NCBI GenBank assembly: GCA_045580305.1 | Contig: JAZNNQ010000001.1 | Location: 1 to 64,000, forward strand | Reading direction: 5' to 3' | Source of the DNA: RGIG7332 sp045580305 | GTDB lineage: Bacteria > Bacillota > Clostridia > Oscillospirales > JAAYXM01 | Length of the DNA stretch: 64,000 bases | In this document: in pieces, positions 16,372 through 25,475 of the stretch | Layout: every line of letters begins with the position of its first letter | How positions within the stretch are numbered: the stretch's first letter is position 1 | Made by a program: the position numbers and the translations under genes | The notes under the pieces: model-generated | Database searches by the model: none | Told to the model about the DNA's origin: nothing | The model's input: the letters and a program-made list of their open reading frames with translations, nothing else

Positions 16372-17043
16372 ATGAAATTATGGAAAAAAATAGTTCTCGC
16401 CATAGTTGCAATTATACTGGCAGCAGTGGTGGCGGTTACCATCTGGCAATGGGAAAATATCAGTGCACTTTACATTCTGGCAACAAATTCCAGTGAGCAG
16501 ATAGAGCAAATGACTCAAGACAAGCACCGGGAAAAAGAGGAAGTTCTGGGCAAATATGATGGCATAACCGTGCAGGATTTGACACCTGAGCAGGAAAGCG
16601 CCATTATATCTGGTGAAATGACCGTTGAAGAAGCGGTTAAAGAAATAGAAAAAACGCCTGAAAAACAAACAAAACCCCAGACTCCGGTTGTTGATAAAGA
16701 AAGCGAAATTGTAAATCGTTATTTAAAGCAAATATATACACTTAAGGCGGAGTTTTTAGGTAAACTCGCAAATCTTAAGGATGAGGCTCAGGCGGAATTT
16801 TATAAATATCCTATGAAGGAGCGCACAAAAGCCAATAAAACCAAGGTAATTACCGACAAGATTATAGAATGCTACGAGCTTGAGAATTCTTGCGATATAG
16901 CAATTGACAAATTATTAAAAAATATGAGCGCGGAACTTAAGGCGGTTGGTGGCGACCTTACAATAATTTCTGAGATCCGCACTACATATAAAGAAGAAAA
17001 AAGCACAAAAAAAGCCTATTATATGAAGCTCGCAACAGAGTAA
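16372..17043 (+). CDS. Membrane-anchored extracytoplasmic protein of unknown function
   Basis: 223 residues. One N-terminal hydrophobic segment (about 7-27) preceded by Lys residues suggests an uncleaved anchor or signal. Then a charged helical region, a Pro-rich linker (EKTPEKQTKPQTPVVD, about 95-110) and a helical C-terminal domain rich in Lys and Glu. No family recognised. Start at ATG 16372 with AAGGAG 8 bases upstream; a GTG three codons earlier overlaps the ribosome site. It lies 17 bases before the dehydratase gene and is probably co-transcribed with it, suggesting a role in surface-glycan work, unproven. Confidence 0.75.
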   Translation: MKLWKKIVLAIVAIILAAVVAVTIWQWENISALYILATNSSEQIEQMTQDKHREKEEVLGKYDGITVQDLTPEQESAIISGEMTVEEAVKEIEKTPEKQTKPQTPVVDKESEIVNRYLKQIYTLKAEFLGKLANLKDEAQAEFYKYPMKERTKANKTKVITDKIIECYELENSCDIAIDKLLKNMSAELKAVGGDLTIISEIRTTYKEEKSTKKAYYMKLATE

Positions 17044-17060
17044 AATTAAGGGGATAAAAT

Positions 17061-18941
17061 ATGTGGAAATATTCTAAGTATCGCAAGCCTATTGTGCTTG
17101 TAATAGATATGCTTATACTTATAATGTGCAGTCTGGTGATTTTTTTCGTATCACCAAGAGCGAATGGTGCAGGTCACGCAATTATGCGAGCATTGCCAAG
17201 TCTTTGCCTGCTGTACCTTTGTATTTTGATTACTCAGCTTATTTTTAAAAGCTATAATACATTGTGGCGCTTTGCAGAGAGTAGGGAATATCTTGTCCTT
17301 ATCTGCGGTGTCGGCGGCGGAACCGTCCTTTTTACGATTCTTACCCAGACCGTGTTCTCGCGCACCATTTCTCTGTTATATGTATTTGCTACGATTACCA
17401 GTACAATAGTTGTTATGATGTTGGTGCGCTTTACATACCGCGCATACCGCAGAATGATAATTGACAAAGGGCGTACAAGCAAGCGTCGCGCCGTAATAGT
17501 CGGTGCGGGAAGCGCCGGCGTTGCGCTGCTTAAGGAAATGCAGAACAATATCGACAGCCCCTATTCCGTAGCCTTTTTTGTTGATGATGACCCGTACAAG
17601 ATCGACCGTAAAATCAACGGTATTGATATTAAAGGCCCGATTTCATCAATACAGCAATTTGTTGAAAGCCAGAAACTGTATATCGACGAAATTATAATTG
17701 CAATTCCGTCAGCGCCAAATACAAAGCGAAAAGAAATCGTTGATATGTGTAGCAAAACCAATGTGCGCGTTAAAATTCTGCCCGGTACACTTGATCTCGT
17801 ATTGGGCGATAAGCGCGAACTTTTGGGTCGCATTCGAAATGTCAGCATTGAAGACCTTTTAGGCCGCGACCAGGTAATGCTGGATGTTGCGGGCGTTAAT
17901 TTCTTTATAAAAGAGAAAACCGTGCTCGTTACCGGCGGTGGTGGTTCCATCGGCTCCGAACTTTGTCGACAGATCGCATCAATTGGCCCGGAAAAACTTG
18001 TAATACTGGACATTTATGAAAATAATGCATACGACATACAGCAGGAGCTTCTTGCTATATACGGTGAAAAAATAAATCTCTCGGTTGAAATCGCATCGGT
18101 ACGCGATAAGGACAAGCTTGATGCCGTGTTCAATAAATACAAGCCCAATGTTGTGTTCCACGCGGCAGCGCATAAACATGTTCCGCTTATGGAAAACTGC
18201 CCTGAGGAAGCTGTTAAAAATAACATCTTCGGCACATGGAATACCATACAAGCGGCGGAAAAGGCAGGCGTTTCCCGCTTTGTTCTTATTTCAACCGACA
18301 AGGCGGTTAACCCCACGAATATTATGGGCGCAAGCAAGCGCGTTTGTGAAATGCTGCTCCAGTCTATGCGCGACAGTGAAACCGAGTTTATCGCGGTACG
18401 CTTTGGCAATGTTTTAGGCTCCAACGGCTCGGTAATTCCGCTTTTTAAGAAGCAAATCGAAAAGGGCGGCCCGGTAACCATTACCGATAAGCGCATAATC
18501 CGTTACTTTATGACCATCCCCGAGGCGGCACAGCTTGTGCTTCAGGCTGGCGCAATGGCGAAAAAGTCGGAGGTATTCGTGCTGGATATGGGTGAGCCGG
18601 TGAAAATATTAACCTTAGCTGAGAATTTAATTACACTTTCCGGCTTGAAACCCTATGTAGATATCAAAATTGAGGAGATCGGTCTTCGTCCCGGTGAGAA
18701 GCTTTATGAAGAACTGCTTATCAAGTCTGACGAACTTATTAAAACCGCAAATCAAAAGATATTTATAGAAAAACAGGATAAAATTGAGCGGGAATGGATG
18801 GAAAATACAATTAATCGCCTTGAAAAAGCGGTAGAAAGTGGCGAAAGGGAAGCAATATACACCCTTATGCACGAAATTGTACCAACCTTCTGCGATCCTC
18901 AAACGGTCAATTCCAAAGCCGTGGCAGAGGGTGAAATTTAA
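17061..18941 (+). CDS. Membrane-bound nucleotide-sugar 4,6-dehydratase (PglF/CapD/FlaA1-like)
   Basis: 626 residues. Four hydrophobic segments lie in the first 125 residues, then an NAD-binding CoA-binding-like domain (VIVGAGSAGVALL, 145-157), then the extended SDR catalytic domain with TGGGGSIG at 291-298, STDK at 411-414 and MGASK at 422-426. Family members convert UDP-GlcNAc to the 4-keto-6-deoxy sugar that starts bacillosamine- or FucNAc-type residues for capsule, EPS or protein glycans. No glycosyltransferase, aminotransferase or acetyltransferase is adjacent, so downstream steps must be encoded elsewhere. Preceded by AAGGGG; closed by a terminator. Confidence 0.92.
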   Translation: MWKYSKYRKPIVLVIDMLILIMCSLVIFFVSPRANGAGHAIMRALPSLCLLYLCILITQLIFKSYNTLWRFAESREYLVLICGVGGGTVLFTILTQTVFSRTISLLYVFATITSTIVVMMLVRFTYRAYRRMIIDKGRTSKRRAVIVGAGSAGVALLKEMQNNIDSPYSVAFFVDDDPYKIDRKINGIDIKGPISSIQQFVESQKLYIDEIIIAIPSAPNTKRKEIVDMCSKTNVRVKILPGTLDLVLGDKRELLGRIRNVSIEDLLGRDQVMLDVAGVNFFIKEKTVLVTGGGGSIGSELCRQIASIGPEKLVILDIYENNAYDIQQELLAIYGEKINLSVEIASVRDKDKLDAVFNKYKPNVVFHAAAHKHVPLMENCPEEAVKNNIFGTWNTIQAAEKAGVSRFVLISTDKAVNPTNIMGASKRVCEMLLQSMRDSETEFIAVRFGNVLGSNGSVIPLFKKQIEKGGPVTITDKRIIRYFMTIPEAAQLVLQAGAMAKKSEVFVLDMGEPVKILTLAENLITLSGLKPYVDIKIEEIGLRPGEKLYEELLIKSDELIKTANQKIFIEKQDKIEREWMENTINRLEKAVESGEREAIYTLMHEIVPTFCDPQTVNSKAVAEGEI

Positions 18942-18945
18942 AAAT

Positions 18946-18983
18946 AAAGGTCATTACCGTGTTTTCTCGGTGATGACCTTTTT
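18946..18983 (+). terminator. Terminator after the dehydratase gene
   Basis: AAAGGTCATTACCG (18946-18959) pairs with CGGTGATGACCTTT (18968-18981), one G-U pair, followed by TT and an A/T-rich tail. Confidence 0.88.
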
Positions 18984-19047
18984 GAATATTCTTTTATTTT
19001 TATGCAAAAATTTCTGTATACCCCTTTTCTTTTTTATAAATTTTATG

Positions 19048-19053
19048 TATAAT
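19048..19053 (+). promoter_or_regulatory. Candidate -10 box for the nusB-ispA operon
   Basis: A consensus TATAAT at 19048-19053, 30 bases before the nusB start. The -35 region 17 bases upstream is a T/C-rich tract with no good TTGACA match, so the promoter call is tentative. Confidence 0.4.
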
Positions 19054-19082
19054 ATTTTTAAAGCATTATGGGAGGTAAAGTT

Positions 19083-19523
19083 ATGAGTAGAAAGGTCGCA
19101 CGCGAAATCGCAGTACATATGGTTTATGAGTATGGTTATCAGTGCAATACCGCGTCTGAAATATTGGAAGATCGCTTGAGTGCAGAGTTTTTATCAACTC
19201 TGGACGATGAGCTTATTTTATACCGTGACTTTGCTGAGACTCAGTCTAAATATTTAAATGATGTTGTGGGCGGTGTGGTCGTACACGAAAAGGAAATAGA
19301 CGAGCTTATACAGAAATATTCAATCGGCTGGAACATTAAGCGTATTTCCCGAATTGCCCGCGCAATTCTCCGTGTAGCAACCTTTGAAATCTTATATTAT
19401 GAGGATGTTCCTGCAAGCGTTGCCATAAACGAAGCCGTAGAGCTTACCAAACGCTATGACACCAAGGAAACCGCCGCATTTGTAAACGGAATTTTGGGCA
19501 GTATCGTAAGAGAAAGGGAATAA
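19083..19523 (+). CDS. nusB: Transcription antitermination factor NusB
   Basis: 146-residue NusB, the all-helical factor that with NusE (S10) binds boxA RNA in rRNA operons. Family landmarks: REIAVHMVYEYGY at the start, then IGWNIKRISRIARAILRVATFEI, DVPASVAINEAVELTKRY and ETAAFVNGILGSI. Start at 19083 with GGGAGGT upstream; five extra upstream codons are possible but lack support. Head of the housekeeping string nusB, TsaD-like, xseA, xseB, ispA. Confidence 0.96.
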   Translation: MSRKVAREIAVHMVYEYGYQCNTASEILEDRLSAEFLSTLDDELILYRDFAETQSKYLNDVVGGVVVHEKEIDELIQKYSIGWNIKRISRIARAILRVATFEILYYEDVPASVAINEAVELTKRYDTKETAAFVNGILGSIVRERE

Positions 19524-19527
19524 GCCT

Positions 19528-20415
19528 ATGACCGCTCTCGGCTTTGATACAAGCAATTATACAACCTCAACGGCATTATACGGCGACACCGTGAAAAATT
19601 GCTCGCGACTTTTACCCGTTCGTGAAGGGCAACTCGGGCTTCGTCAGTCCGATGCCGTTTTTTCACATATTAACGCAATATATGAGCTGCTGGACGAACT
19701 ATATACCGACTTTTCCGGCAAAATCGACGCGGTAGGTGTAAGCTATGCCCCGCGCCGTGTTGAGGGTTCTTATATGCCGTGCTTCAAGGTAGGTGAAACG
19801 GTCGCAAAAAGCGTTGCGAGAACTCTTGGTGTGCCTTGTCATCTTTTCTCCCATCAGGAGGGACACCTTGCGTCGGCTCTTTTTACAACAGGGAATGAGG
19901 AATTGATAAATAAAACCTTTTTGGCATGGCACCTATCCGGCGGCACTACCGAACTGCTTCTGGTAAAACCCGGCCTTGTGGCTGAAAAGATCGGCGGCAC
20001 CTCGGACATTTCTGCAGGTCAGCTTATTGACAGGACTGGCGTATCGCTCGGACTTAAATTTCCTGCAGGGCGTGAGCTTGACGCTATGGCGGCAGAGGCA
20101 AAACCCTTTAAGGTAAAAGAAAAAGACCTTTTCTTTTCACTTTCAGGAATGGAAAACAAGGTCAATGAAATGAAAAATGAAGATAAAGAACGCGTTGCGG
20201 GCTTTGTTATGTCCACAATCGCTGATATAGTTTACCGCACAACCAATAAGGCGATGGAGAGCTTTGGCAAATTTCCCGTGCTTATAACCGGCGGCGTTGC
20301 GGGAAGCCGCGTACTGCGCGAGAAGATGAATGGCGCAATTTTTACAGAGCCACGCTTCAGTGCTGACAATGCACTTGGTATTGCGGCGCTTGCACACTTC
20401 AAGGAGGCGAGATAG
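19528..20415 (+). CDS. TsaD/Kae1-family paralogue (O-sialoglycoprotein endopeptidase-like)
   Basis: 295-residue ASKHA-fold protein of the Kae1/TsaD family. TsaD makes the threonylcarbamoyl modification t6A37 in tRNA with TsaB and TsaE, but true TsaD is about 330-345 residues. The metal motif HxxxH is kept (SHQEGHLAS), as are the nucleotide-binding LSGGTTELLL, the GLKFPAGRELD block and the ITGGVAGSRVLREKM and FSADNALGIAALA motifs. This shorter form, linked to nusB and xseA, occurs in Clostridia besides a normal TsaD, so it may be a paralogue rather than the essential enzyme. It begins 4 bases after nusB. Confidence 0.82.
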   Translation: MTALGFDTSNYTTSTALYGDTVKNCSRLLPVREGQLGLRQSDAVFSHINAIYELLDELYTDFSGKIDAVGVSYAPRRVEGSYMPCFKVGETVAKSVARTLGVPCHLFSHQEGHLASALFTTGNEELINKTFLAWHLSGGTTELLLVKPGLVAEKIGGTSDISAGQLIDRTGVSLGLKFPAGRELDAMAAEAKPFKVKEKDLFFSLSGMENKVNEMKNEDKERVAGFVMSTIADIVYRTTNKAMESFGKFPVLITGGVAGSRVLREKMNGAIFTEPRFSADNALGIAALAHFKEAR

Positions 20416-21624
20416 GTGAAAGGACATATTTATACGGTGGGCGAGGTTAATTTATACCTCAAAAACCTTATGGAAGCAGACAAAAACCTCTCACTTATCT
20501 ATATACGAGGCGAAATATCCAACTATAAATTCCATTCCTCAGGTCATCACTATATGACCCTTAAGGATGAAAACGGTGCTATACGCGCGGTTATGTTCAA
20601 ATTTGACGCTACTAAGCTTAAATTCCGCCCTGAGAGCGGAATGAAGGTTATTGCCAAGGGCAGAATAACCGTTTATCCCCGTGACGGACAGTATCAGCTC
20701 TATATTTCCGATATGATACCCGACGGTGTTGGAGCATTGTATATTGCCTTTGAGCAGCTTAAGAAAAAACTTGCGGCTGAGGGTTTGTTTGCTCCTGAGC
20801 ATAAAAAACCGCTTCCCAAATTCCCCAAAACAATTGCGCTTGTAACATCACCCACCGGTGCCGCGGTACGGGATATGCTCCGTATTTTGAAGGCCCGTTG
20901 GCCGGCGGCAAAGATTTTAATTTACCCGGTATTGGTGCAGGGTGATGATGCGCCGGCTGATATAGCGGCGGCTCTTGATACGATGAATGAAAATCAAACT
21001 TGTGACCTTATAATAACAGGTCGTGGCGGCGGCTCTATTGAGGATTTGTGGGCATTTAACGATGAAGCGGTAGCCCGTGCAATATTCCGTTCAAATATCC
21101 CGGTAATCTCTGCAGTAGGACACGAGCCGGATGTCACAATAGCGGACTTTGTTGCGGATGTCCGCGCGGCAACACCATCCAATGCGGCGGAGCTTGCGGT
21201 GCCCGATATTATGCATTTAAAACGGAATTTATACGATTTCAGTGCCCGTATTAACGGCGCGGTGACAGGTAAAATTAAATTAAACCGCGAAAGGTTAAAC
21301 CGTCTTTCGATTCGCCCGGTAATGCAAAGTCCATTAGGCTATTTTGCCGAGCGGCGAATGATGCTGGATCATTTAAGCGAAAAACTATCTTCTCTTATGG
21401 TAAGAAAAAACACCTTAAGCCGTGAGAAATTCTCCCGCCTTGCCGCGTCTCTTGATGCAATGAGCCCTCTTAAGGTACTGGGCAGAGGATACGGGTTTGC
21501 TACCGATGATGAGGGCAATATCGTAAAATCTGTTGACAGCGTAAATAACGGCGATAAAATATCCATGCGCGTGCAGGACGGTAAAATAAACTGTACGGTT
21601 ATTGACACCGAAAGGAGCAATTAA
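20416..21624 (+). CDS. xseA: Exonuclease VII large subunit
   Basis: 402 residues. XseA with several XseB subunits forms exonuclease VII, which degrades single-stranded DNA from both ends. N-terminal OB-fold domain (residues 1-100, with YIRGEISNYKFHSSGH), then the catalytic domain with LVTSPTGAAVRDML, TGRGGGSIEDLWAFNDE and VGHEPDVTIADFVADVRAATPS, then a helical C-terminus. GTG start at 20416 directly abuts the previous stop; AAGGAGG lies 10-11 bases upstream. Confidence 0.97.
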   Translation: MKGHIYTVGEVNLYLKNLMEADKNLSLIYIRGEISNYKFHSSGHHYMTLKDENGAIRAVMFKFDATKLKFRPESGMKVIAKGRITVYPRDGQYQLYISDMIPDGVGALYIAFEQLKKKLAAEGLFAPEHKKPLPKFPKTIALVTSPTGAAVRDMLRILKARWPAAKILIYPVLVQGDDAPADIAAALDTMNENQTCDLIITGRGGGSIEDLWAFNDEAVARAIFRSNIPVISAVGHEPDVTIADFVADVRAATPSNAAELAVPDIMHLKRNLYDFSARINGAVTGKIKLNRERLNRLSIRPVMQSPLGYFAERRMMLDHLSEKLSSLMVRKNTLSREKFSRLAASLDAMSPLKVLGRGYGFATDDEGNIVKSVDSVNNGDKISMRVQDGKINCTVIDTERSN

Positions 21625-21627
21625 CTT

Positions 21628-21861
21628 ATGTCTGATAAACTTACCTTTGAAGCGGCAATAAGCCGACTTGAAGAAATCGTTAGAAACCTTGAGCGCGGTG
21701 ATGCACCGCTGGACGCCTCCCTCAAACTTTTTGAAGAAGGCACGGCGCTTATCTCCGGTTGCTCCAAAATGCTTGAAAATGCAGAGCAGACCGTGGTTAA
21801 GCTTACCAAAAAAAGTGACGGCAGCTTAGGTGAGACCCCTTTTGCAAGTGAGGATGAGTAA
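21628..21861 (+). CDS. xseB: Exonuclease VII small subunit
   Basis: 77-residue helical protein with the family core FEAAISRLEEIVRNLERGDAPLDASLKLFEEG. Partner of XseA, encoded 3 bases upstream. AAAGGAG precedes the ATG. Its end overlaps the ribosome site region of ispA. Confidence 0.96.
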   Translation: MSDKLTFEAAISRLEEIVRNLERGDAPLDASLKLFEEGTALISGCSKMLENAEQTVVKLTKKSDGSLGETPFASEDE

Positions 21862-21862
21862 T

Positions 21863-22738
21863 ATGGAATTCAAAGCACAAATGAAGGCTTATGCCGATGA
21901 AATTAACATAGCTTTAAGTAAATCAATAACTTCTGATGAACTGCCGCAGAAAAAAGTTTTCGACGCTATGAGCTATTCATTGAATGGTGGCGGAAAGCGT
22001 GTTCGCCCCATACTTGTTCTGGAATTTGCCCGTCTTTGCGGTGTGGAGAAAGAAACAGCGATGCCTTTTGCGTGTGCAATTGAGATGGTGCACACATACT
22101 CACTTATTCACGATGATCTGCCTTGTATGGACGATGACGAGCTTCGCCGCGGCAGACCTACCTGCCACATAGCCTTTGACGAGGCAACCGCGGTGCTTGC
22201 GGGAGATGCACTTTTAAACTACGCTTTTGAAACAATGCTTGATGCTGATGTAACGGCAGAGGCTAAATTAAACGCGATAGCCGCCCTTGCCAAAGCATCG
22301 GGTGCTTATGGTATGATAGGCGGCCAGATAGTGGATATGGAAGGCGAGGAAAGAGCGCTTTCTGCCGAGGAGCTTACCCAAATGCACAGAATGAAAACAG
22401 GTGCGCTTATCCGTGCGGCTTGTGAAATGGGCGTGCATCTTGGCGGCGGCAATGAAGAAATGCTCACTTCTGCAAGAAAATATGCCGACGCGCTGGGCCG
22501 TGCATTCCAGATGCAGGACGATATTTTAAATGTAATAGGCACGGCTGAGGAAATGGGCAAGGATGTCGGCAATGACAATGAGAGCGGAAAGAGCACTTTT
22601 GTTACTTTATACGGCCTTGATGCCTGCATCAAAGAGGTCGATGCTTTAACCGCCGAGGCAATAGGCGCGGTAGAGAAAATTGAGGGTAGCGAGTTCCTGG
22701 TTGAACTGGCAAAATCTCTTGCAAAGCGTAAGAATTAG
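21863..22738 (+). CDS. ispA: Farnesyl/geranylgeranyl diphosphate synthase
   Basis: 291-residue trans-prenyltransferase that extends allylic diphosphates with IPP to C15 (or C20). First Asp-rich motif DDLPCMDDD with RRGRP following, second motif QMQDDILN; GGGKRVRP near the N-terminus binds IPP. Start at 21863, one base after the xseB stop, with GTGAGG 9 bases upstream; an ATG three codons earlier is too close to that site. Next to xseA/xseB and followed by dxs, the common Firmicute isoprenoid order. Confidence 0.95.
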   Translation: MEFKAQMKAYADEINIALSKSITSDELPQKKVFDAMSYSLNGGGKRVRPILVLEFARLCGVEKETAMPFACAIEMVHTYSLIHDDLPCMDDDELRRGRPTCHIAFDEATAVLAGDALLNYAFETMLDADVTAEAKLNAIAALAKASGAYGMIGGQIVDMEGEERALSAEELTQMHRMKTGALIRAACEMGVHLGGGNEEMLTSARKYADALGRAFQMQDDILNVIGTAEEMGKDVGNDNESGKSTFVTLYGLDACIKEVDALTAEAIGAVEKIEGSEFLVELAKSLAKRKN

Positions 22739-22753
22739 AAGGGTGTACACCCC

Positions 22754-22782
22754 TTGATTAGAGGGGCTGTATATGTTATACT
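22754..22782 (+). promoter_or_regulatory. Extended -10 promoter for dxs
   Basis: TTGATT (22754-22759), 17-base spacer, TATACT (22777-22782) preceded by TGT, a full extended -10. It gives the dxs-tlyA-nadK-argR-recN-tyrS string its own promoter, 45 bases before the dxs start. Confidence 0.7.
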
Positions 22783-22827
22783 ATAAGTTACAAAAAATAT
22801 TGGAAACAGATTAATTGGGTGGGTAAA

Positions 22828-24669
22828 ATGGATGCTAAGCTACTTGACAGCGTAATATCGGCTGAGGACCTAAAAGGGCTCTCGGTAGCACAGCTGTATC
22901 AGCTTGCTACAGAAATGCGCGAATTTTTAATAAAGCACATATCCGAAACCGGCGGCCATCTTGCATCCAATTTAGGCGTGGTAGAGATGATGCTTGCCAT
23001 CCATAAAACCTTCGATACAGCTAAAGACAGACTGGTGTTGGATGTAGGCCACCAGTGCTATGTACACAAAATGCTTACCGGCCGCAGAGAAGGTTTTTCC
23101 AATCTCCGCAAATACGGCGGTATGGCGGGCTTTCTTCGCCCCAGTGAGAGCGAGCACGACGCTTGCATCTCTGGACACGCGTCAAACTCCGTGTCGGTTG
23201 CTCTCGGTATGGCTCGTGCGCGAACATTAAAAAATGAAGATTACAGTGTTGTTGCGGTAATCGGTGACGGTGCGCTTACCGGCGGCCTTGCCTATGAGGC
23301 GCTTAATGACGCAGGGCAGAGCGGTGAGCCGATCATCGTTATACTCAACGACAATGAAATGTCAATTACCGAAAATGTAGGAGCTATGACAAACCACCTT
23401 GCAAAGCTTCGCTTAAAGCCAAGCTATCTGCATTTCCGTGACAAATACCGTAAATTTATGAAAAAAGCGCCGGGTGGTATGGCGGTTGATAAGGTTATCC
23501 ATTCGGTTAAAAATTCCTTTAAAAACGCCTTTTTACCCGCATCATTCTTCGAAAATATGGGATTTACCTATTTAGGTCCTGCAGATGGACACGACATTAA
23601 ATATATGCTCTATTTGCTTGAGCTTGCCCGTGATCTTGCGCGTCCGGTACTTATTCATCTGACCACTAAAAAGGGCAAGGGCTATAAGTATTCTGAGGAA
23701 AAGCCCAGTGATTTCCACGGTGTATCCTGCTTCGATATCGGATCGGGCACGCCGGTAAAAAAAGGCGGTAAATCCTTCTCATCCACATTCGGTGAAAAAA
23801 TATGTGCGCTCGCCGAAAAAGACGATAAAATTTGCGCTATAACCGCTGCAATGCAGACCGGTGTGGGTCTGTGTGACTTCGCGGCAAAATATAAGGATAG
23901 ATTTTTTGATGTAGGTATCGCTGAGGGTCACGCTGTTGCAATGGCGGCGGGCTTGTCCCGGGCAGGACTTGTCCCGATATGTGCTATATATTCAACATTC
24001 CTGCAGCGCGCTTATGATATGATAATCCACGATGTGGCAATATCAAATGAGCATGTGGTACTTGCGGTTGACCGCGCAGGCCTTGTCGGCGAGGACGGAG
24101 AGACACATCAGGGCAGCTTCGATGTATCCTTCCTTTCATCAATTCCCAATATGCAGATACTTGCACCCTCAAACTTCATAGAACTTGAAGAAATGCTTGA
24201 ATATGCCCTTTATAAAATGTCAGGCCCCGTAGCTATCCGCTATAATCGTGGCGGCGAGGGAGCATATATCGATAATTCGTTTGCAAACGATAAAAAATCC
24301 GTTAAGCTTTGTTCGGGCGATAAAGTAACCTTGGTTTCATACGGTGTTATGATAAATGAGGTGCTTGACGCCGCATCAAAGTGTGAGGGCTGTGAGGTAA
24401 TTAAGTTAAATTCACTTGCACCTGTTGACTTTACGCCAATTATCGAGTCGGTGAAAAAGACCGGCCGCATAATCGTGTGTGAAGATGTGTGTAAAGCCGG
24501 CAGTGTTGGCGAAAAGATAGCGTCAAAGCTCAGTTGCGCAGGTATGAATGCAAAAATTGACCTGCTTAACACGGGGGACGTTTTTGTTCCTCACGGCGCT
24601 GTGTCAAAACTGCGCGAGGTTTGTAAGATAGATGCAGACCATATACTTGAGAAAATTATGGAGGCGTAG
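22828..24669 (+). CDS. dxs: 1-deoxy-D-xylulose-5-phosphate synthase
   Basis: 613-residue thiamine diphosphate enzyme that condenses pyruvate and glyceraldehyde 3-phosphate, the entry step of the MEP isoprenoid pathway. Landmarks: GHLASNLGVVE, DVGHQCYVHK, SGHASNSVSVALG, the ThDP motif GDGALTGG...NDNEMSI, FDVGIAEGHAV and DRAGLVGEDGETHQG. ATG 22828 is preceded by GGGTGGG; a GTG at 22819 is possible. Together with the upstream ispA it marks a MEP-pathway organism. Confidence 0.96.
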   Translation: MDAKLLDSVISAEDLKGLSVAQLYQLATEMREFLIKHISETGGHLASNLGVVEMMLAIHKTFDTAKDRLVLDVGHQCYVHKMLTGRREGFSNLRKYGGMAGFLRPSESEHDACISGHASNSVSVALGMARARTLKNEDYSVVAVIGDGALTGGLAYEALNDAGQSGEPIIVILNDNEMSITENVGAMTNHLAKLRLKPSYLHFRDKYRKFMKKAPGGMAVDKVIHSVKNSFKNAFLPASFFENMGFTYLGPADGHDIKYMLYLLELARDLARPVLIHLTTKKGKGYKYSEEKPSDFHGVSCFDIGSGTPVKKGGKSFSSTFGEKICALAEKDDKICAITAAMQTGVGLCDFAAKYKDRFFDVGIAEGHAVAMAAGLSRAGLVPICAIYSTFLQRAYDMIIHDVAISNEHVVLAVDRAGLVGEDGETHQGSFDVSFLSSIPNMQILAPSNFIELEEMLEYALYKMSGPVAIRYNRGGEGAYIDNSFANDKKSVKLCSGDKVTLVSYGVMINEVLDAASKCEGCEVIKLNSLAPVDFTPIIESVKKTGRIIVCEDVCKAGSVGEKIASKLSCAGMNAKIDLLNTGDVFVPHGAVSKLREVCKIDADHILEKIMEA

Positions 24670-24672
24670 CCG

Positions 24673-25470
24673 TTGGCAAAGATAAGACTTGATGTTGCAT
24701 TGGTAGAGCGCGGACTTATTACAAGCCGTGAGCGTGCCAAAACAACCATAATGAGCGGCTTGGTCTATGTTAACGGCCAAAAGGCCGACAAAGCAGGCGA
24801 GATGATAAAGCCAGACGATGAGATAGAGGTTCGCGGCGATACGCTTAAATATGTAAGCCGCGGCGGCTTGAAGCTTGAAAAGGCGATGGCGGAATTTCCC
24901 ATAAGTCTTGAGGGCAAAATAGCTATGGACATAGGTGCTTCTACCGGCGGTTTTACCGATTGTATGCTGCAAAACGGCGCCGTTAAGGTTTATGCGGTTG
25001 ATGTTGGCTACGGTCAGCTTGCCTGGTCATTGAGAAATGATCCGCGGGTAATTAATATGGAGCGCACCAATATCCGTTATGTGACCGATAAGGAAGTGCC
25101 GGACAAGCTGGATTTCGCATCCATTGATGTGTCTTTTATTTCACTTGCCCTTGTACTGAAACCCTGCCGCGCCCTTTTAAAGGACGATGGCGAGGTTGTT
25201 TGCCTTGTTAAGCCACAGTTTGAAGCGGGCCGTGAAAAAGTCGGTAAAAAGGGCGTTGTAAGGGATCCTGCGGTACATCTCGAGGTTCTGGAGAACTTTT
25301 TACTTCACGCAGAGCAGGCGGGTTTTGTTTTATCCGGGCTTACCTATTCGCCGATAAAGGGCCCAGAGGGGAATATAGAGTATTTAGGATACCTTAAGAC
25401 CGCGGGAAATCCTTGTGAAATTGACCTTAAGGCGCTGGTTGAGGCGTCACATCTTGAATTGAAGGGGTAA
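24673..25470 (+). CDS. tlyA: TlyA-family rRNA methyltransferase
   Basis: 265 residues. N-terminal S4 RNA-binding domain (about 1-62, LDVALVERGLITSRERAK) and C-terminal FtsJ-like SAM methyltransferase (AMDIGASTGGFTDCML near 93-108; SIDVSFISL). TlyA homologues 2'-O-methylate 16S and/or 23S rRNA cytidines. TTG start at 24673, 3 bases after dxs, with GGAGG 7 bases upstream inside the end of dxs. Followed after 5 bases by nadK. It is a methyltransferase rather than a hemolysin, despite the historical name. Confidence 0.94.
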   Translation: MAKIRLDVALVERGLITSRERAKTTIMSGLVYVNGQKADKAGEMIKPDDEIEVRGDTLKYVSRGGLKLEKAMAEFPISLEGKIAMDIGASTGGFTDCMLQNGAVKVYAVDVGYGQLAWSLRNDPRVINMERTNIRYVTDKEVPDKLDFASIDVSFISLALVLKPCRALLKDDGEVVCLVKPQFEAGREKVGKKGVVRDPAVHLEVLENFLLHAEQAGFVLSGLTYSPIKGPEGNIEYLGYLKTAGNPCEIDLKALVEASHLELKG

Positions 25471-25475
25471 TCGGT

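Noticed and set aside
22739..22827. OLE-type large RNA between ispA and dxs
   Set aside because: The gap is only 89 bases and is filled by the dxs promoter; a large RNA cannot fit.
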